Part shown: in pieces, positions 9,095 to 17,452 of the stretch
Position numbering within the stretch: the first letter of the stretch is position 1
Layout of the letters: every line of letters starts with the position of its first letter
Source of the DNA: Thalassolituus sp. UBA674
GTDB lineage: Bacteria; Pseudomonadota; Gammaproteobacteria; Pseudomonadales; Oceanobacteraceae
Reading direction: 5' to 3'
DNA: 64,000 nucleotides
Assembly: GCA_002298335.1 (NCBI GenBank)
Contig: DBNK01000017.1
Location: 1-64,000, forward strand
The notes under the pieces: generated by a model
What the model was told of the DNA's origin: nothing
The model's input: the letters and a program-made list of their open reading frames with translations, nothing else
The model's database searches: none
Position numbers and translations under genes: made by a program

Positions 9095-9952
9095 TTACTC
9101 CTCTCGGGACGATAAAGGCGGCCTGTGCTGTTGTTCAGGACGGTTACCGGGGTGTGAATAAAACGGGGCTTTTTTCAGCCACAGACGTGCGGCGTTGCTG
9201 TAGATGCCCCAAAAGACTTTCAGCGTCATCAGCGGGTATTGCAGCAGAGCCATTGTCAGGGCCTGGCCTGTGGCCGGACGGCGCTGCATATTCAGGGTGG
9301 CGTCAAAATCCAGTTTGCCGTCACGCAGGGTCTGCATGTGAATGGCGCAGTGAGACTCTGTGTCCGGCATGCTCCAGATGTAGTCCATCGCCAGTGGATT
9401 AAACGGCGATACGTGGAAGGTTTTCCGGAAACAGTAGCGGTAATGACCATCGCCGTTGCTGTGCCGGGAAATACGCTCTGGCTGTATGGCCGTACTGTCC
9501 GGCACAGTGGAGGTACTGAGAGTGTAATGAAACCGTTCATTCCAGGGGGTGTTGGTGATTTCGGCAAGAATACCCAGCAGATTATTTTCCCGGTCGTATC
9601 CGTAATAAAAAGTCACCGGATTGATCAGATAACCGAAATAACGGAAATTGGTCAGCATGCAGACCGTGAAAGGATAGTGTCCTGTTTCATTTTTAAAGGC
9701 GTGACTGACGTGCAGTTTGAGATTTTCCGGCGTGTCATCCAACGCTAAATCCGCGCAGGAAAAATAATCGCGACGGCGGAAGCGGGCCGGAGACAGTCGT
9801 GACGTTCCCCAGAATACACTGCGTGACAGAAAATCCCCGGTCTGGTCCAGATTCAGCCATACCATAAACGCGTTATAGCGGAAGCTGTGCGGAACCGGCA
9901 GAAAGCGCCGGTGCCGGACCGTGCCGGTAAACAGCGCACTGTCGGTCTTCAT
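9095..9952 (-). CDS. DUF1365 domain protein
   Basis: 285 aa, matching the DUF1365 family over its full length. Recognisable features are the opening LFTGTVRHRRFLPVPHSFRY, the central LTNFRYFGYLINPVTFYYGY and the later FRKTFHVSPFNPLAMDYIW. No biochemical function is established. The family nearly always sits between an FAD amine-oxidase-like gene and a Cfa-like gene, exactly as here: it overlaps the FAD gene by 4 bp and lies 4 bp ahead of cfa. That linkage implies a step in, or transport for, modified fatty acid synthesis. Confidence 0.85.
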   Translation of the reverse strand: MKTDSALFTGTVRHRRFLPVPHSFRYNAFMVWLNLDQTGDFLSRSVFWGTSRLSPARFRRRDYFSCADLALDDTPENLKLHVSHAFKNETGHYPFTVCMLTNFRYFGYLINPVTFYYGYDRENNLLGILAEITNTPWNERFHYTLSTSTVPDSTAIQPERISRHSNGDGHYRYCFRKTFHVSPFNPLAMDYIWSMPDTESHCAIHMQTLRDGKLDFDATLNMQRRPATGQALTMALLQYPLMTLKVFWGIYSNAARLWLKKAPFYSHPGNRPEQQHRPPLSSREE

Positions 9953-11226
9953 CCGGCGTCTCCGGCATCCAGACTGACACCCAATGCTTCGGTGACTCTC
10001 AGTGCGCTGCGCACACCGTCTTCATGGAAACCATTAAACCAGTAGGCGCCGCAGAAATGAGTGTTCATACGTCCGGAAATATCGCCATGCCGTTTCTGCG
10101 CCTGCATTCCTTCGAGCGTGAATACGGGGTGCGCATACCGGAATTTCCGGATGATTTTATCGGGATTAATATCCCGGGTTTTATTCAGGGTGACACAGAA
10201 ATCCACCGGTGCATGGTGAAAGTTCTGCAGGCGGTTCATGTAATAGGTAACGGCGACGCAATCCTGATCTTTCTGGCCGATATGGTAATTCCACGAGGCC
10301 CAGACTTTTTTACGTTTGGGTAGAATACTGCTGTCGGTGTGCAGCACCACGTCATTCATTTTATAGGGAATGGCACCGAGAATATCGCGTTCATTTTGCG
10401 TGGCATCCGTCAGTAACTGCAGCGCCTGATCACTGTGGCAGGCAAAAATCACCTGATCGTATTCACGTTCCCCACGGGCAGACAGAACCTGAACCTTGCC
10501 GCCGGTACGGCTGACGCCGGTTACCGGTGTGTTGAGGAATTGCTGTTCTTCTGGAATATCCTCCAGCATGCGGCGAACATAACTTTGAGAACCACCACTG
10601 ATCACCCGCCACTGTGGCCGGTCATCGACACTGAGCATGCCGTGGTTATTGAAAAAGCGCAGGAAAAAATACAGCGGGAACGCCATCATCATCTCTTCAC
10701 TGGCGGACCAGATGGCGGCGCCCATCGGTATGATGTAGAGGTCACGGAAAGTACGGCCATAACCTTTGCGGTTGAGGTATTCCCCCAGCGTCTCACGTTC
10801 ACTGACGGCACCGGCATCCAGTTCCTGCCGGGTTTCCCGGTTGAAACGCAGAATGTCTCTGACCATTCCCAGAAACGAAGGCCGCAGCAGATTGCTGCGC
10901 CGGGCGAACAGGGTGTCGAGATTGGCACCGTTGTATTCGTTACCACTGCGTTCACAACGCACGCTGAAGCTCATGTCTGAGGCTTCGTGGGCAACACCGA
11001 GCTTTTCCATCAGGCGGATGAACCCGGGATAGGTCCAGTCATTGAAAACAATAAACCCGGTATTGACCGGATAGGTCACTCCGTCAATGTCGACGTCTGT
11101 GGTCTGGGTGTGGCCGCCAAAATACGAACCGGCCTCATACAGTTCCACCTGATAACGCTCACGCAGTAACCAGGCACAGGTGAGACCGGAAATGCCGGAG
11201 CCGATAATGGCAATGCGCTGTTTCAT
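9949..11226 (-). CDS. FAD-dependent oxidoreductase (amine-oxidase-like, COG2907 type)
   Basis: 425 aa flavoprotein. The N-terminal dinucleotide-binding motif IAIIGSGISGLTCAWLL (4-20) has the GxGxxG signature; later FAD-contact stretches include NTGFIVFNDWTYPGF and a C-terminal YWFNGFHEDGVRSALR. It belongs to the NAD/FAD-binding amine-oxidase-like group that accompanies DUF1365 and Cfa proteins. In the Rhodobacter furan-fatty-acid pathway I recall that a flavoprotein of this kind (UfaD) desaturates the methylated acyl chain; transferring that role here is inference. It is joined by 4-bp overlaps to the SDR and DUF1365 genes. Confidence 0.85.
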   Translation of the reverse strand: MKQRIAIIGSGISGLTCAWLLRERYQVELYEAGSYFGGHTQTTDVDIDGVTYPVNTGFIVFNDWTYPGFIRLMEKLGVAHEASDMSFSVRCERSGNEYNGANLDTLFARRSNLLRPSFLGMVRDILRFNRETRQELDAGAVSERETLGEYLNRKGYGRTFRDLYIIPMGAAIWSASEEMMMAFPLYFFLRFFNNHGMLSVDDRPQWRVISGGSQSYVRRMLEDIPEEQQFLNTPVTGVSRTGGKVQVLSARGEREYDQVIFACHSDQALQLLTDATQNERDILGAIPYKMNDVVLHTDSSILPKRKKVWASWNYHIGQKDQDCVAVTYYMNRLQNFHHAPVDFCVTLNKTRDINPDKIIRKFRYAHPVFTLEGMQAQKRHGDISGRMNTHFCGAYWFNGFHEDGVRSALRVTEALGVSLDAGDAG

Positions 11227-12035
11227 GAGTGGTTCTCCCGGACGGTTTCCTGCTCACGGGTCCGTGACATGGCGCTGGTGACACGGTGGCGCAATGGCGC
11301 GGGCAGATGACCGAGCAGGGACAGCAGAAAAGTGAAACGTTTCGGGAAAGCAATCTGCCACGGACGCTTCTGCAGTCCCTGAATAATGGCTCCGGCGGCT
11401 TGTTCAGGGCTGATCAGCATAGGCATGGGAAAATCATTCACATCGGTGAGTGGGGTTCTGACAAAGCCCGGGCTGATCACGGACACATCAATGCCGACCG
11501 GCATCAGATCCGCTTTCATGGCCTCAAGAAAATGGGTGACTGCGGCTTTTGAGCTGCCGTAGGCCTGTGCCCGTGGCATGGCGAGAAAGGTGACGCTGCT
11601 GCTGACCCCGGCAATGTAGCCGCGGCGGCTGCGCTGCAACAGAGGTATGGCGGCGGCCACCGTATTGACCATGCCCATAAAATTGGTCTCATGCACACGG
11701 CGGAACAGGTCCGGGTCCAGTTGCAGGGCATCGACGTATTCGCAGGTACCGGCGTTGGCAATCAGGGTGTCGAGGCGACCGCTGGTAGCGTGAATCTTTT
11801 CTGCCGCCTGCTGCAGGGATTCCGGGTCGGTAATGTCCGCCGGCAGTACAGTAATGTTGCTGGCGGACTCTGCCAGAGTCTCCAGCTTGTCGCGGCTGCG
11901 CGCCGAGATATACAGATGCAGACAGCGATCAGCGAGCGCTTTGGTCAGTGCTTCGCCAATGCCGGATGATGCGCCGGTGAGCCAGATAATCTGCTCGTTC
12001 AGATCCGGTACTGGGTCTTTGTGCCACAGGCTCAC
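11223..12035 (-). CDS. Short-chain dehydrogenase/reductase
   Basis: 270 aa SDR-fold oxidoreductase. The cofactor motif TGASSGIG is at 20-27, NAG at 94-96, a serine run GVSSS at 143-147 and the catalytic YxxxK at Y159-K163 (YGSSK). The substrate is unknown. Homologous SDR genes occur in sigma-E/ChrR and LitR light-response operons next to DUF1365 and Cfa, as here. It overlaps both neighbours by 4 bp, so translation is coupled. The C-terminal region is basic and hydrophobic (FTFLLSLLGHLPAPL), which may hold it to the membrane. Confidence 0.85.
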   Translation of the reverse strand: MSLWHKDPVPDLNEQIIWLTGASSGIGEALTKALADRCLHLYISARSRDKLETLAESASNITVLPADITDPESLQQAAEKIHATSGRLDTLIANAGTCEYVDALQLDPDLFRRVHETNFMGMVNTVAAAIPLLQRSRRGYIAGVSSSVTFLAMPRAQAYGSSKAAVTHFLEAMKADLMPVGIDVSVISPGFVRTPLTDVNDFPMPMLISPEQAAGAIIQGLQKRPWQIAFPKRFTFLLSLLGHLPAPLRHRVTSAMSRTREQETVRENHS

Positions 12036-12478
12036 AGCATACGCTCCTTGAGTTTACGGATGGCCCAGCCCATCACGGGGAGATGTTCATAGAGCATGGC
12101 GCCGCCATCAAAAAAATCCTGATGGACGATGATTTTGTCATCCTGCCAGTGCAGCAGACTCATGCCTTCGACCACGATGTCCCGTGCGCCTTTGTGAAGG
12201 GACGGATGACGATAAGTCAGAGTCCAGAACACGGTACCCAGCTGGTGCTGACTGACAATTTCGTGAAATTCAAAATGACATGCACCCAGGTTCTGATACA
12301 GGCCGGAAAAATACTGACAAAGGTGTTCCAGCCCGGAAATCTGATGGAACGGATCTTTAAAAATAATATCGTTGTGATACAGCTCACTGAGCAGCGACCC
12401 GACGTCGCTACCCGGCTGTAATGCCTGATAGGTGTGAATGAATTTATCGTAGCGGATATCACTGAAACTACCGGCCAT
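12032..12478 (-). CDS. NTF2/SnoaL-like protein
   Basis: 148 aa with the pattern of the small cone-shaped NTF2-like fold: YDKFIHTYQALQPGSDVGSLLSELYHNDIIFKDP at the start, then alternating strands ending in a membrane-proximal basic tail. Members bind small hydrophobic ligands or act as isomerases or cyclases; which applies here is unknown. It overlaps the desaturase gene by 11 bp and the SDR gene by 4 bp, placing it in the photolyase/Cfa operon. Confidence 0.7.
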   Translation of the reverse strand: MAGSFSDIRYDKFIHTYQALQPGSDVGSLLSELYHNDIIFKDPFHQISGLEHLCQYFSGLYQNLGACHFEFHEIVSQHQLGTVFWTLTYRHPSLHKGARDIVVEGMSLLHWQDDKIIVHQDFFDGGAMLYEHLPVMGWAIRKLKERML

Positions 12479-13412
12479 GGCGGCCTTCCTTCAATACGTG
12501 CGCGGGTACTGGGCGCAGGTCATGCACAATGCCCAGCCAGCTCATGGTTTTCAGAATGAGGTAGGTAATATCCAGCTGCCACCAGTAAAACCCCTGGCGG
12601 GTTGATATGGCGTAACGGTGGTGGTTGTTATGCCAGCCTTCTCCCAGGGTCAGCAGGGCCAGAATAAAATTGTTGCGGCTGTCGTCTGTGGTGTTAAAAC
12701 GGCGCGTTCCCCAGGTGTGGCAGAGGGAATTAATGGTTACCGTGGCGTGAAAAAGGCAGACGGTGGAAATAAAAAATCCCCACACCACAAGCTGAGCTCC
12801 GTCGGTGTTCAGTTGAGGCAGGTAGATTGAAAGTAATTCACCGCTGAAAAATAAAACCAGAATCAGGACAAGGGGTACGACGTTGTCGTAACGGTCGAGC
12901 CAGCGCAGCTCAGGATATTTTGCAAAATCAGGAATGCGTTCCAGACGGGTGACGAAACTGGCATTGCAGGTTAACCAACCAAGATGACTCCACCAGAAAC
13001 CGCGTTGCACCGGAGAATGCAGATCCTCCTCCTGATCAGAATGCTGGTGGTGAACCCGGTGATGGGCAGCCCACCAGAGGGGGCCGCGCTGCGCCGACAT
13101 ATTTCCCATGACCGCGAAAATAAACTGAAAAAAGCGGTTGGTACGGAAACTTTTATGGGCGAAATAGCGGTGATAAAACGCGGTGATGGCGAACATGCGG
13201 ACCCAGAACAGTGCCAGGCAGACGACGACTGCGGTGGTGCTGACCCCGGTAAAAAACGCGCCGAAGCAGGCGATATGCAGCACGACATACGGCATCAGAC
13301 GTACCCAGTTGAATTCGGTACTGGTCATGTCTTCCTGACTGTCGGCGTGGGAATCCAGCCAGCGCATCAGGTTGGCCGGGATGATCCTGCGTTTGCTTAC
13401 CTTCGTGGACAT
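12468..13412 (-). CDS. Acyl-CoA/acyl-lipid desaturase
   Basis: 314 aa membrane di-iron desaturase from ATG 13412, which has an AGGCAGG ribosome-binding site and lies 4 bp after the photolyase stop. The longer reading frame upstream lies inside the photolyase gene and is unlikely to be translated. Three histidine clusters are present: HRYFAH (81-86), HHRVHH (117-122) and, near the end, GEGWHNNHH. Four hydrophobic segments flank them. It probably introduces the delta-9 double bond that a Cfa-type enzyme could then methylate, which makes biochemical sense of the operon (inference). Confidence 0.85.
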   Translation of the reverse strand: MSTKVSKRRIIPANLMRWLDSHADSQEDMTSTEFNWVRLMPYVVLHIACFGAFFTGVSTTAVVVCLALFWVRMFAITAFYHRYFAHKSFRTNRFFQFIFAVMGNMSAQRGPLWWAAHHRVHHQHSDQEEDLHSPVQRGFWWSHLGWLTCNASFVTRLERIPDFAKYPELRWLDRYDNVVPLVLILVLFFSGELLSIYLPQLNTDGAQLVVWGFFISTVCLFHATVTINSLCHTWGTRRFNTTDDSRNNFILALLTLGEGWHNNHHRYAISTRQGFYWWQLDITYLILKTMSWLGIVHDLRPVPAHVLKEGRHGR

Positions 13413-13416
13413 ACGC

Positions 13417-14850
13417 TTAACCTGCCTTTCTCTCGGATGTCTGACGGAAGGCATCAAGAGCACGCTCGCGCGCTGCTTTGTGTTCCACCATGGGTTGAGG
13501 ATAACCACAGCCGTTTCTCTGTTCCGGAGCCGGGTTATGCCGTGATTTTGCCGGGAGCTTCATCAAGGATGGCAGATATCGGACGAGAAAATTCCCCTGA
13601 GGGTCAAATTTCTCCGATTGCGTGGTGGGATTGAAGATACGGAAGTAGGGCGCACCATCCGCCCCGGTAGAGGCACTCCACTGCCAGCCGCCGTTGTTGG
13701 CGGCGAAATCGGCATCCACCAGGTGCTGGTTAAAGAAGGCCTCGCCGCGACGCCAGTCGATCAGCAGATGTTTGGTCAGGAACATGGCACTGATCATGCG
13801 CAGGCGGTTGTGCATCCAGCCCTGATCGAGCAGCTGTTTCATGGCCGCGTCGACAATAGGGTAGCCGGTTTCACCGGCGCACCAGCGTGCGAAGTCGCTG
13901 TCACTGTCACGCCAGGGCACGTCTTCCGTCTCGGGCCTGAACGCCCGGTGTTTGCACAGCTCTGGCCAGGCAACGATGAGGTGACGGTAGAATTCCCGCC
14001 AGATCAGCTCGCTGATCCAGGTGTCGATGCCGGTTTCGCCGCCGCTGAGCATGCATTGGTTCTTCTGCCAGGCGCTGTACAGGCACTGGCGCGGTGACAG
14101 CAGCCCCAGAGCCAGATAAAACGACAGTCGGCTGGTGGCATCCAGATCCGGCAGGTCGCGCTGTTCCTGATAGTAGAGCACATCGCGGTCAAGAAACTCG
14201 GCCAGCTGTTCATGGCCACTGTCTTCATCGGCGGCCCACAGGTCATCCTCTGTGTGTGCCGGTGGCTGTGAATGCTGCTGCCAGAAATCCAGAATGGCTT
14301 GCGGCACCACGGCTTTTTTCTGTACGGCCGGAGCCGCGCACGGAGGCGGACAGAGGTTGCTCATCTGGCTCAGCCAGGCTTTGCGGAATGGGGTGAAGAC
14401 CTTGTACATCTGCGCGTCGCCGGTCAGTACTTCACCGGGGGGTAGCAGGCACTGGTCGTGGAAGCGGTTAGCGGTAATGTGCCGGTCACGGCACCAGATC
14501 ACCAGCTGGCGGTCACGCTGGCGCTCGTTGAGTTCGTATTCAATATTGAAATTGATTTCACTGAATTCAAATTGCGTCAGCAGTTCCTGAAGGTAGCCGA
14601 GGTTGTCGCGGAAGGACTCACCGGGCGCAATCAGCAGGGGAATGTTCAGAGCGCTCAGAGAATCCTGCAGGGCGCAGATCGCGGCCTTATTCAGGTTGAT
14701 CCGGCGCTCACCGAGACCATGCTGCCGCCACTGCTGTTCAGGGACAAACACCACAGCCACGACGGGGGCTTCGTTATCGCGACGGGCAAAGGCCAGTGCC
14801 GGATTATCGTGTACCCGCAGATCGTTGCGGAACCAGACGAGACGAGTCAT
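13417..14850 (-). CDS. phrB: Deoxyribodipyrimidine photolyase (CPD class I)
   Basis: 477 aa. The N-terminal antenna-binding domain begins TRLVWFRNDLRVHDNPAL; the C-terminal FAD domain contains ELIWREFYRHL, GYPIVDAAMKQL and WMHNRLRMISAMFLTKHLLIDWRRGEAFF. The near-terminal NNGGWQWSASTGADGAPYF stretch is typical of CPD class I photolyases, which repair UV-induced cyclobutane pyrimidine dimers using blue light. It lies 19 bases after the DUF523 gene and 4 bases ahead of the desaturase, so it is expressed as the second gene of the nine-gene operon. Confidence 0.93.
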   Translation of the reverse strand: MTRLVWFRNDLRVHDNPALAFARRDNEAPVVAVVFVPEQQWRQHGLGERRINLNKAAICALQDSLSALNIPLLIAPGESFRDNLGYLQELLTQFEFSEINFNIEYELNERQRDRQLVIWCRDRHITANRFHDQCLLPPGEVLTGDAQMYKVFTPFRKAWLSQMSNLCPPPCAAPAVQKKAVVPQAILDFWQQHSQPPAHTEDDLWAADEDSGHEQLAEFLDRDVLYYQEQRDLPDLDATSRLSFYLALGLLSPRQCLYSAWQKNQCMLSGGETGIDTWISELIWREFYRHLIVAWPELCKHRAFRPETEDVPWRDSDSDFARWCAGETGYPIVDAAMKQLLDQGWMHNRLRMISAMFLTKHLLIDWRRGEAFFNQHLVDADFAANNGGWQWSASTGADGAPYFRIFNPTTQSEKFDPQGNFLVRYLPSLMKLPAKSRHNPAPEQRNGCGYPQPMVEHKAARERALDAFRQTSERKAG

Positions 14851-14869
14851 TAAACAGCCTGTTATTCAG

Positions 14870-15841
14870 TTACAGCGTATTGCGTAAACCCAGCTCATAC
14901 GGATGCGGGTTCAGATACACCTGCTGGCGGGCATAGGCGTTCATTTCTTCATGGTGGTTCAGGTGATGCTTAAGCAGCGTCAGCGGTACGACCAGAGGAA
15001 TGATGCCTTCGTGGTATTCATCAATCAGGTTTCTCAGTTCCTGCTTGTCTGCCGGGCTGAGGATTTTTTTCAGGTAGCCCTGCAGATGCATCAGGGCATT
15101 GGTATGGCGCTGGCGGGTGGCTGGTTTCGCCAGGGCACTCATCAGCTGCTGGAAGTAGTCCGTGGCAATCTGCTCCAGTGGCCCGCTAAGGTCAGACAAC
15201 AGGCGGCCAATGCTGCGGTAGGCATCCGGGCTGTGGGCCATGACCAGATACTTGTAGCGTGAGTGAAAGGCAATCAGGCCCGCAGCGGTCACGGGTTCCT
15301 GGAGGAAGGTCTGCCAGTCCTGATAGGCATACACCCGCACCATGAAGTTTTCGCGCAGAGCGGCATCATTCAGGCGCCCGGCCTCTTCGATGGGCAGCAG
15401 TGGCAGGCGTTCCCGCAGACGGCGGGCAAACACACCGGAGGTCTTGCCTTCCGGGTGGCCATTGCTGAGGTAGCGTTTGACTTCAAACAGGCCACAGCTG
15501 GGGCTTTTCTGCATCAGTATGAAGCCACAGAGGTCCTGCATACTGTCAGCGCACTGATCGGCGTAGTTGCTCAGTGGCGCGGTGACATCGAGGTCCGGAT
15601 TACTGACCCCCACAGCGCGTGGCGATTCATCGTCCGATGAACTGGCTACCAGACGGATAGGTTCACGCGGTGTTCCCAGGCCGATGGCGACTTCCGGACA
15701 GACAGGGCGGAAATCAAAGTAGCGGCTGAGGACGTCGGTACAGAAACGCGAACGCTTATGACTGCCGTTGAAGCGTACGTTTTCACCCATCAGGCAGGCA
15801 CTGATGCCGACCGGGATACGTTCATGTGTGGATGGCGTCAT
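14870..15841 (-). CDS. DUF523/DUF1722 fusion protein (YbgA-like)
   Basis: 323 aa with two parts. The first half is DUF523 (IPVGISACLMGENVRFNG and LMQKSPSCGLFEVKRY, with conserved cysteines that suggest metal or Fe-S binding). The second half is DUF1722, as in E. coli YbgA, which sits directly upstream of phr there too. The fusion is common in gammaproteobacteria. Function is unproven; linkage to photolyase suggests a role in photoreactivation or its cofactors. It is the first gene of the operon, and the operator-like repeats lie just upstream. Confidence 0.85.
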   Translation of the reverse strand: MTPSTHERIPVGISACLMGENVRFNGSHKRSRFCTDVLSRYFDFRPVCPEVAIGLGTPREPIRLVASSSDDESPRAVGVSNPDLDVTAPLSNYADQCADSMQDLCGFILMQKSPSCGLFEVKRYLSNGHPEGKTSGVFARRLRERLPLLPIEEAGRLNDAALRENFMVRVYAYQDWQTFLQEPVTAAGLIAFHSRYKYLVMAHSPDAYRSIGRLLSDLSGPLEQIATDYFQQLMSALAKPATRQRHTNALMHLQGYLKKILSPADKQELRNLIDEYHEGIIPLVVPLTLLKHHLNHHEEMNAYARQQVYLNPHPYELGLRNTL

Positions 15842-15854
15842 GGAGAATCACCTT

Positions 15855-15926
15855 AAACTTATACCTGTTGTATAAGTTTTATATGACACCGAAAAGTTCT
15901 ACAAGTCAATCAGTCTTGTATAAGTT
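15855..15926 (-). promoter_or_regulatory. Promoter/operator region of the photolyase-cfa operon
   Basis: Two inverted repeats share the half-site AACTTATAC. IR1 (15855-15879) has perfect 10-bp arms AAACTTATAC and GTATAAGTTT around CTGTT. IR2 (15894-15926) pairs AAGTTCTACAAG with CTTGTATAAGTT, 10 of 12 matches, around 9 bases. Their centres are about 43 bp apart, close to four helical turns. On the minus strand a TTGACT hexamer inside IR2 is followed 20 bases later by TATAAA; the long spacer is what MerR-family promoters have. IR1 lies downstream of that promoter, where a repressor would block it. Regulator identity is inference. Confidence 0.6.
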
Positions 15927-15968
15927 TTCGTAACCCCGGCGGATTCCTTGCCACCGTCTGTGCTGCGG

Positions 15969-16349
15969 TCAGGTCACCCGGCGGATGACCAGACGGCTGA
16001 TGGCTTCGGCGATCTCAGGCTCCAGTCCAACTGGCTGATGCAGGGTCAGGGTCAGGGGCACTGTGGCGGCTTGCTGTATGTCCTCAAGTTGCCTGGGAAC
16101 GTCTTTGCGCAGGTGACGCCCGGCAGCAAAGAACAGCGGCAGGATATCAATCTCCGTGAACCCCTCGGTTGCCAGTTGTTCAATCATGTTCTGCAGTGAA
16201 GGCTCGGCCAGCTCCATATAGGCCAGCTCAACCCGCTGCTCACCTGTGTGCTGGCGGATGCCTTCGTACAGGGTGCAGAAGGGCGCGAGCCAGTTCGGGT
16301 CGGTGCTGCCGTGGGCGAGAAGAATGGTGGCTTTGGTGGCTGATGACAT
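15969..16349 (-). CDS. cbiX: CbiX/SirB-type sirohydrochlorin chelatase
   Basis: 126 aa, the short form of the class II chelatase family. The two metal-binding histidines are visible: LLAHGS (H13) and LFFAAGRHLRKDVP (H79). It should insert Co2+ (B12 pathway) or Fe2+ (siroheme) into sirohydrochlorin; the sequence alone does not decide. Its start codon overlaps the stop of the renalase-like gene by one base (TAATG), so the two form an operon. No other tetrapyrrole gene is adjacent, which makes its placement beside light-repair genes noteworthy. Confidence 0.8.
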   Translation of the reverse strand: MSSATKATILLAHGSTDPNWLAPFCTLYEGIRQHTGEQRVELAYMELAEPSLQNMIEQLATEGFTEIDILPLFFAAGRHLRKDVPRQLEDIQQAATVPLTLTLHQPVGLEPEIAEAISRLVIRRVT

Positions 16350-17353
16350 TATTCATTGTCCTGCTGGTTGATCAGAGCGGCGGTGCTGCGCCCGCTGAGC
16401 CAGGCGCCTTCGGCGGATGAGCCCTGACACCAGTCGCCGCAGAGGTAAAGCTTCATTGCCGGGTCATGCAGCGGCTGCGCCGGTGCAGAGCTGCCGTCCG
16501 GCAGGGCGTACAGCCAGCGATGCAGCCAGGTGTCAGTCAGGGTCAGCTTATCAGCCCCGGTGAGGCTGCGGAAAGCCTCCAGCAACTGCGACTGAATCTC
16601 CGGCCGGGGCGCATCCAGATGCTGCTGGCTCCAGACGGCACTGGCCTGCAGGACCCAGCTCTGCTCAGGTGCACGTCCCGGTTTGCTGCTGTTACGGGCC
16701 ATCCAGCGCAGTGGCCCGTTGTGCACATAGACCGCATGTATCTCCGGGGCGATGATCTCTTCACAACTGAACAGCAGGGTCCAGCTGGGCAGCATGCCGT
16801 GTCCGGCAGCCATTTGGTAAAGCGGGTGATTGATGGGCAGCAGTTCGGCAGCCTGTTGCGGCGGCAGGGCAATCACCAGGGTAGCGAAAGGACCGAATTC
16901 ACGGTCATCGTCGCTGCGCAGGAACCAATGGCCATCCTGCTGTGATGCTTTTGTAATTCGCGTCGTGGCATGGAATTCCCCCGCCTGCTCACTGAGTTTG
17001 CGGCTCAGTGCGGTCATTCTGGGTGTACCGACATAACGCCGGGTGTTGTCTGGCGAAGGACGCAGGCCGTTGGCATCGGCAACATAAGGTGTGACTGGCC
17101 AGGGCGCAATCCACCCCAGCTCATGCCAGGTACTCAGCTGGCCAGCAAACTCAGGGCTGTGTGCCCGCAGGTATTGGGCGCCCATGTCCCAGCTGGAGTT
17201 ACCCACTTTTTTACTCGACAGCCGTCCGCCGGTGCCGCGGCTTTTATCGAACAGGGTCACACGATGGGTGGCAGGATCGAGATGTTGCAGGACGCTGAGG
17301 CCGGCCAGGCCGGCACCTATGACAGCAACTTCCTGAATGGCAATGTTCGGCAT
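16349..17353 (-). CDS. Renalase-like NAD/FAD-dependent oxidoreductase
   Basis: 334 aa from ATG 17353, which follows a GAGGAA ribosome-binding site; the longer upstream frame crosses the promoter region and is rejected. The FAD-binding motif VAVIGAGLAGLSVLQHL lies at about 8-24, followed by LFDKSRGTGGRLSSKK, the conserved second signature of renalase-type flavoproteins, and a C-terminal LYLCGDWCQGSSAEGAWLSG. Bacterial members oxidise dihydronicotinamide isomers or act on unknown substrates. It is first in an operon with the chelatase gene and divergent from the epimerase gene, sharing a regulatory region with a TGTATA-type repeat. Confidence 0.82.
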   Translation of the reverse strand: MPNIAIQEVAVIGAGLAGLSVLQHLDPATHRVTLFDKSRGTGGRLSSKKVGNSSWDMGAQYLRAHSPEFAGQLSTWHELGWIAPWPVTPYVADANGLRPSPDNTRRYVGTPRMTALSRKLSEQAGEFHATTRITKASQQDGHWFLRSDDDREFGPFATLVIALPPQQAAELLPINHPLYQMAAGHGMLPSWTLLFSCEEIIAPEIHAVYVHNGPLRWMARNSSKPGRAPEQSWVLQASAVWSQQHLDAPRPEIQSQLLEAFRSLTGADKLTLTDTWLHRWLYALPDGSSAPAQPLHDPAMKLYLCGDWCQGSSAEGAWLSGRSTAALINQQDNE

Positions 17354-17401
17354 CGGAATTTCCTCAGATTTTGCAGCACAGTGTAAGGATGATGCTTGTG
17401 T

Positions 17402-17423
17402 TGTACAACTTCTGTATAAATAA
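17402..17423. promoter_or_regulatory. Tandem 11-bp operator-like repeat between divergent genes
   Basis: TGTACA at 17402-17407 and TGTATA at 17413-17418 are spaced exactly 11 bases start to start, and GTTGTACAAC around the first is a perfect palindrome. The motif lies 49 bases upstream of the renalase-like start and 30 upstream of the epimerase start. CarH/LitR-type B12 photoreceptors bind 11-bp iterated boxes with a TACA core (recalled from structural work), which is the basis of the regulator guess. Confidence 0.5.
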
Positions 17424-17452
17424 TGAATGGTAAGAACGTAAAGGAGCATACT

